Source: Echinostoma caproni
Taxonomy: Eukaryota; Platyhelminthes; Trematoda; Plagiorchiida; Echinostomatidae
NCBI GenBank assembly: GCA_900618425.1
Contig: UZAN01043399.1
Coordinates: 15,723 to 30,477 of the forward strand
DNA length: 14,755 nucleotides
Direction: 5' to 3'
A program made the position numbers and the translations under genes. Shown in pieces: positions 14,387 through 14,755 of this stretch; position 1 is the first letter of the stretch; each line of letters starts with the position of its first letter. A model generated the notes under the pieces. It was given only the letters and a program-made list of their open reading frames with translations. It was not told where the DNA came from and searched no databases.

Positions 14387-14666
14387 TCCTACTTATTTAG
14401 TAGTTTCTCTGAGTGCACTGTACTTGATTTATGTGATCTTTTAGCACGTTCACTCTACATACTTCTGAGAGGGAGTTCTAATTGCTCAACATTTATCTTT
14501 CCCAGGAGCTGGACATCAAAAACGGAAAGTTTGTTTTATTCGGACGTGTATGCGAGTTCCTTCCTACGAGAACGACCGATTTGTGAGATGGTGTAATGAA
14601 CCCGCAGGTTGCATCATGAAGTCGAACCGATAAACAAGCCGTGCGTGTTGCTGCTTCAGTCACTAA

Positions 14667-14667
<1 letters not shown>

Positions 14668-14698
<31 letters not shown>
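14668..14698. repeat. (AC)n microsatellite, the longest in the window
   Basis: About fifteen AC units, perfect except at the ends. Confidence 0.9.
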
Positions 14699-14701
<3 letters not shown>

Positions 14702-14755
14702 GCAACACTCTTCTAAGGGTCACGTGATAACATGAGTCTGTGAAACAGATTATTT

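Larger units (their letters stand above)
14200..14755. other. 3' flank of the 14016 exon, no supported gene
   Basis: Candidate 3' untranslated region up to AATAAA at 14381, then non-coding DNA ending in a long AC tract. The minus-strand frame 14723-14493 owes its length to that repeat. Confidence 0.35.

Noticed and set aside
14493..14723. 76-codon minus-strand ORF with a Val-Cys repeat
   Set aside because: Its centre is the translated AC/GT microsatellite and the remainder has no splice or start support.
1..14755. Bacterial operon, CRISPR array, phage or integrated virus
   Set aside because: No packed ORFs, no spaced direct repeats and no recognisable polymerase, integrase, capsid or terminase sequence.

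Overview
This is a eukaryotic, almost certainly animal, nuclear genome window. It leans AT-rich and has no operon-like packing, no ribosome binding sites and no ORF above 129 codons. It does have clear splice signals, introns as short as 42 and 61 bases, many CA/GT microsatellites, trinucleotide (ACT)n tracts and a tRNA-like repeat. Very short introns next to multi-kilobase ones, and a candidate 14-base microexon, would fit a parasitic flatworm (trematode). That lineage call is an inference from style; no gene here was recognised by homology.

The best-supported content is a minus-strand, multi-exon gene (model A). Its core is three consecutive exons at 3680-3564, 3521-3486 and 3424-3353. All six splice sites are good, all introns are phase 0, and the product is helical and probably coiled-coil. 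Upstream exons can be chained by matching intron phase at 3814-3801 (microexon), 4036-3984, 4371-4192, 9173-9057 and a possible ATG exon at 9528-9422. Downstream, a 90-base phase-0 exon at 1578-1489 fits. The chain would include a 4.7 kb intron and runs off the left side without a visible stop.

A second, weaker minus-strand model (B) lies upstream. It has a possible start exon at 12833-12690, an internal exon at 11944-11789 and a possible terminal exon at 10114-9880, followed by AATAAA. At least one exon needed to reconcile phases is missing.

Several plus-strand stretches look like exons: 1000-1190, 4850-5035, 5176-5248, 6197-6320, 8025-8295, 8568-8848, 13314-13609, 13705-13767 and 14016-14199. 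They have good acceptors or donors but do not join into one gene. Coding-looking peptides are easy to find by eye in low-stop DNA, so many of these may be false; confidences reflect that.

The rest is intron or intergenic DNA. It holds a tRNA-derived SINE-like unit near 6.84-6.96 kb, a GTCA tandem tract near 7.18-7.22 kb, an AT dinucleotide run near 7.65 kb, and a cluster of CA and GT tracts at 11.46-12.55 kb arranged as mirror pairs able to form long hairpins. I see no rRNA, intact tRNA, CRISPR array or recognisable transposase or reverse transcriptase.
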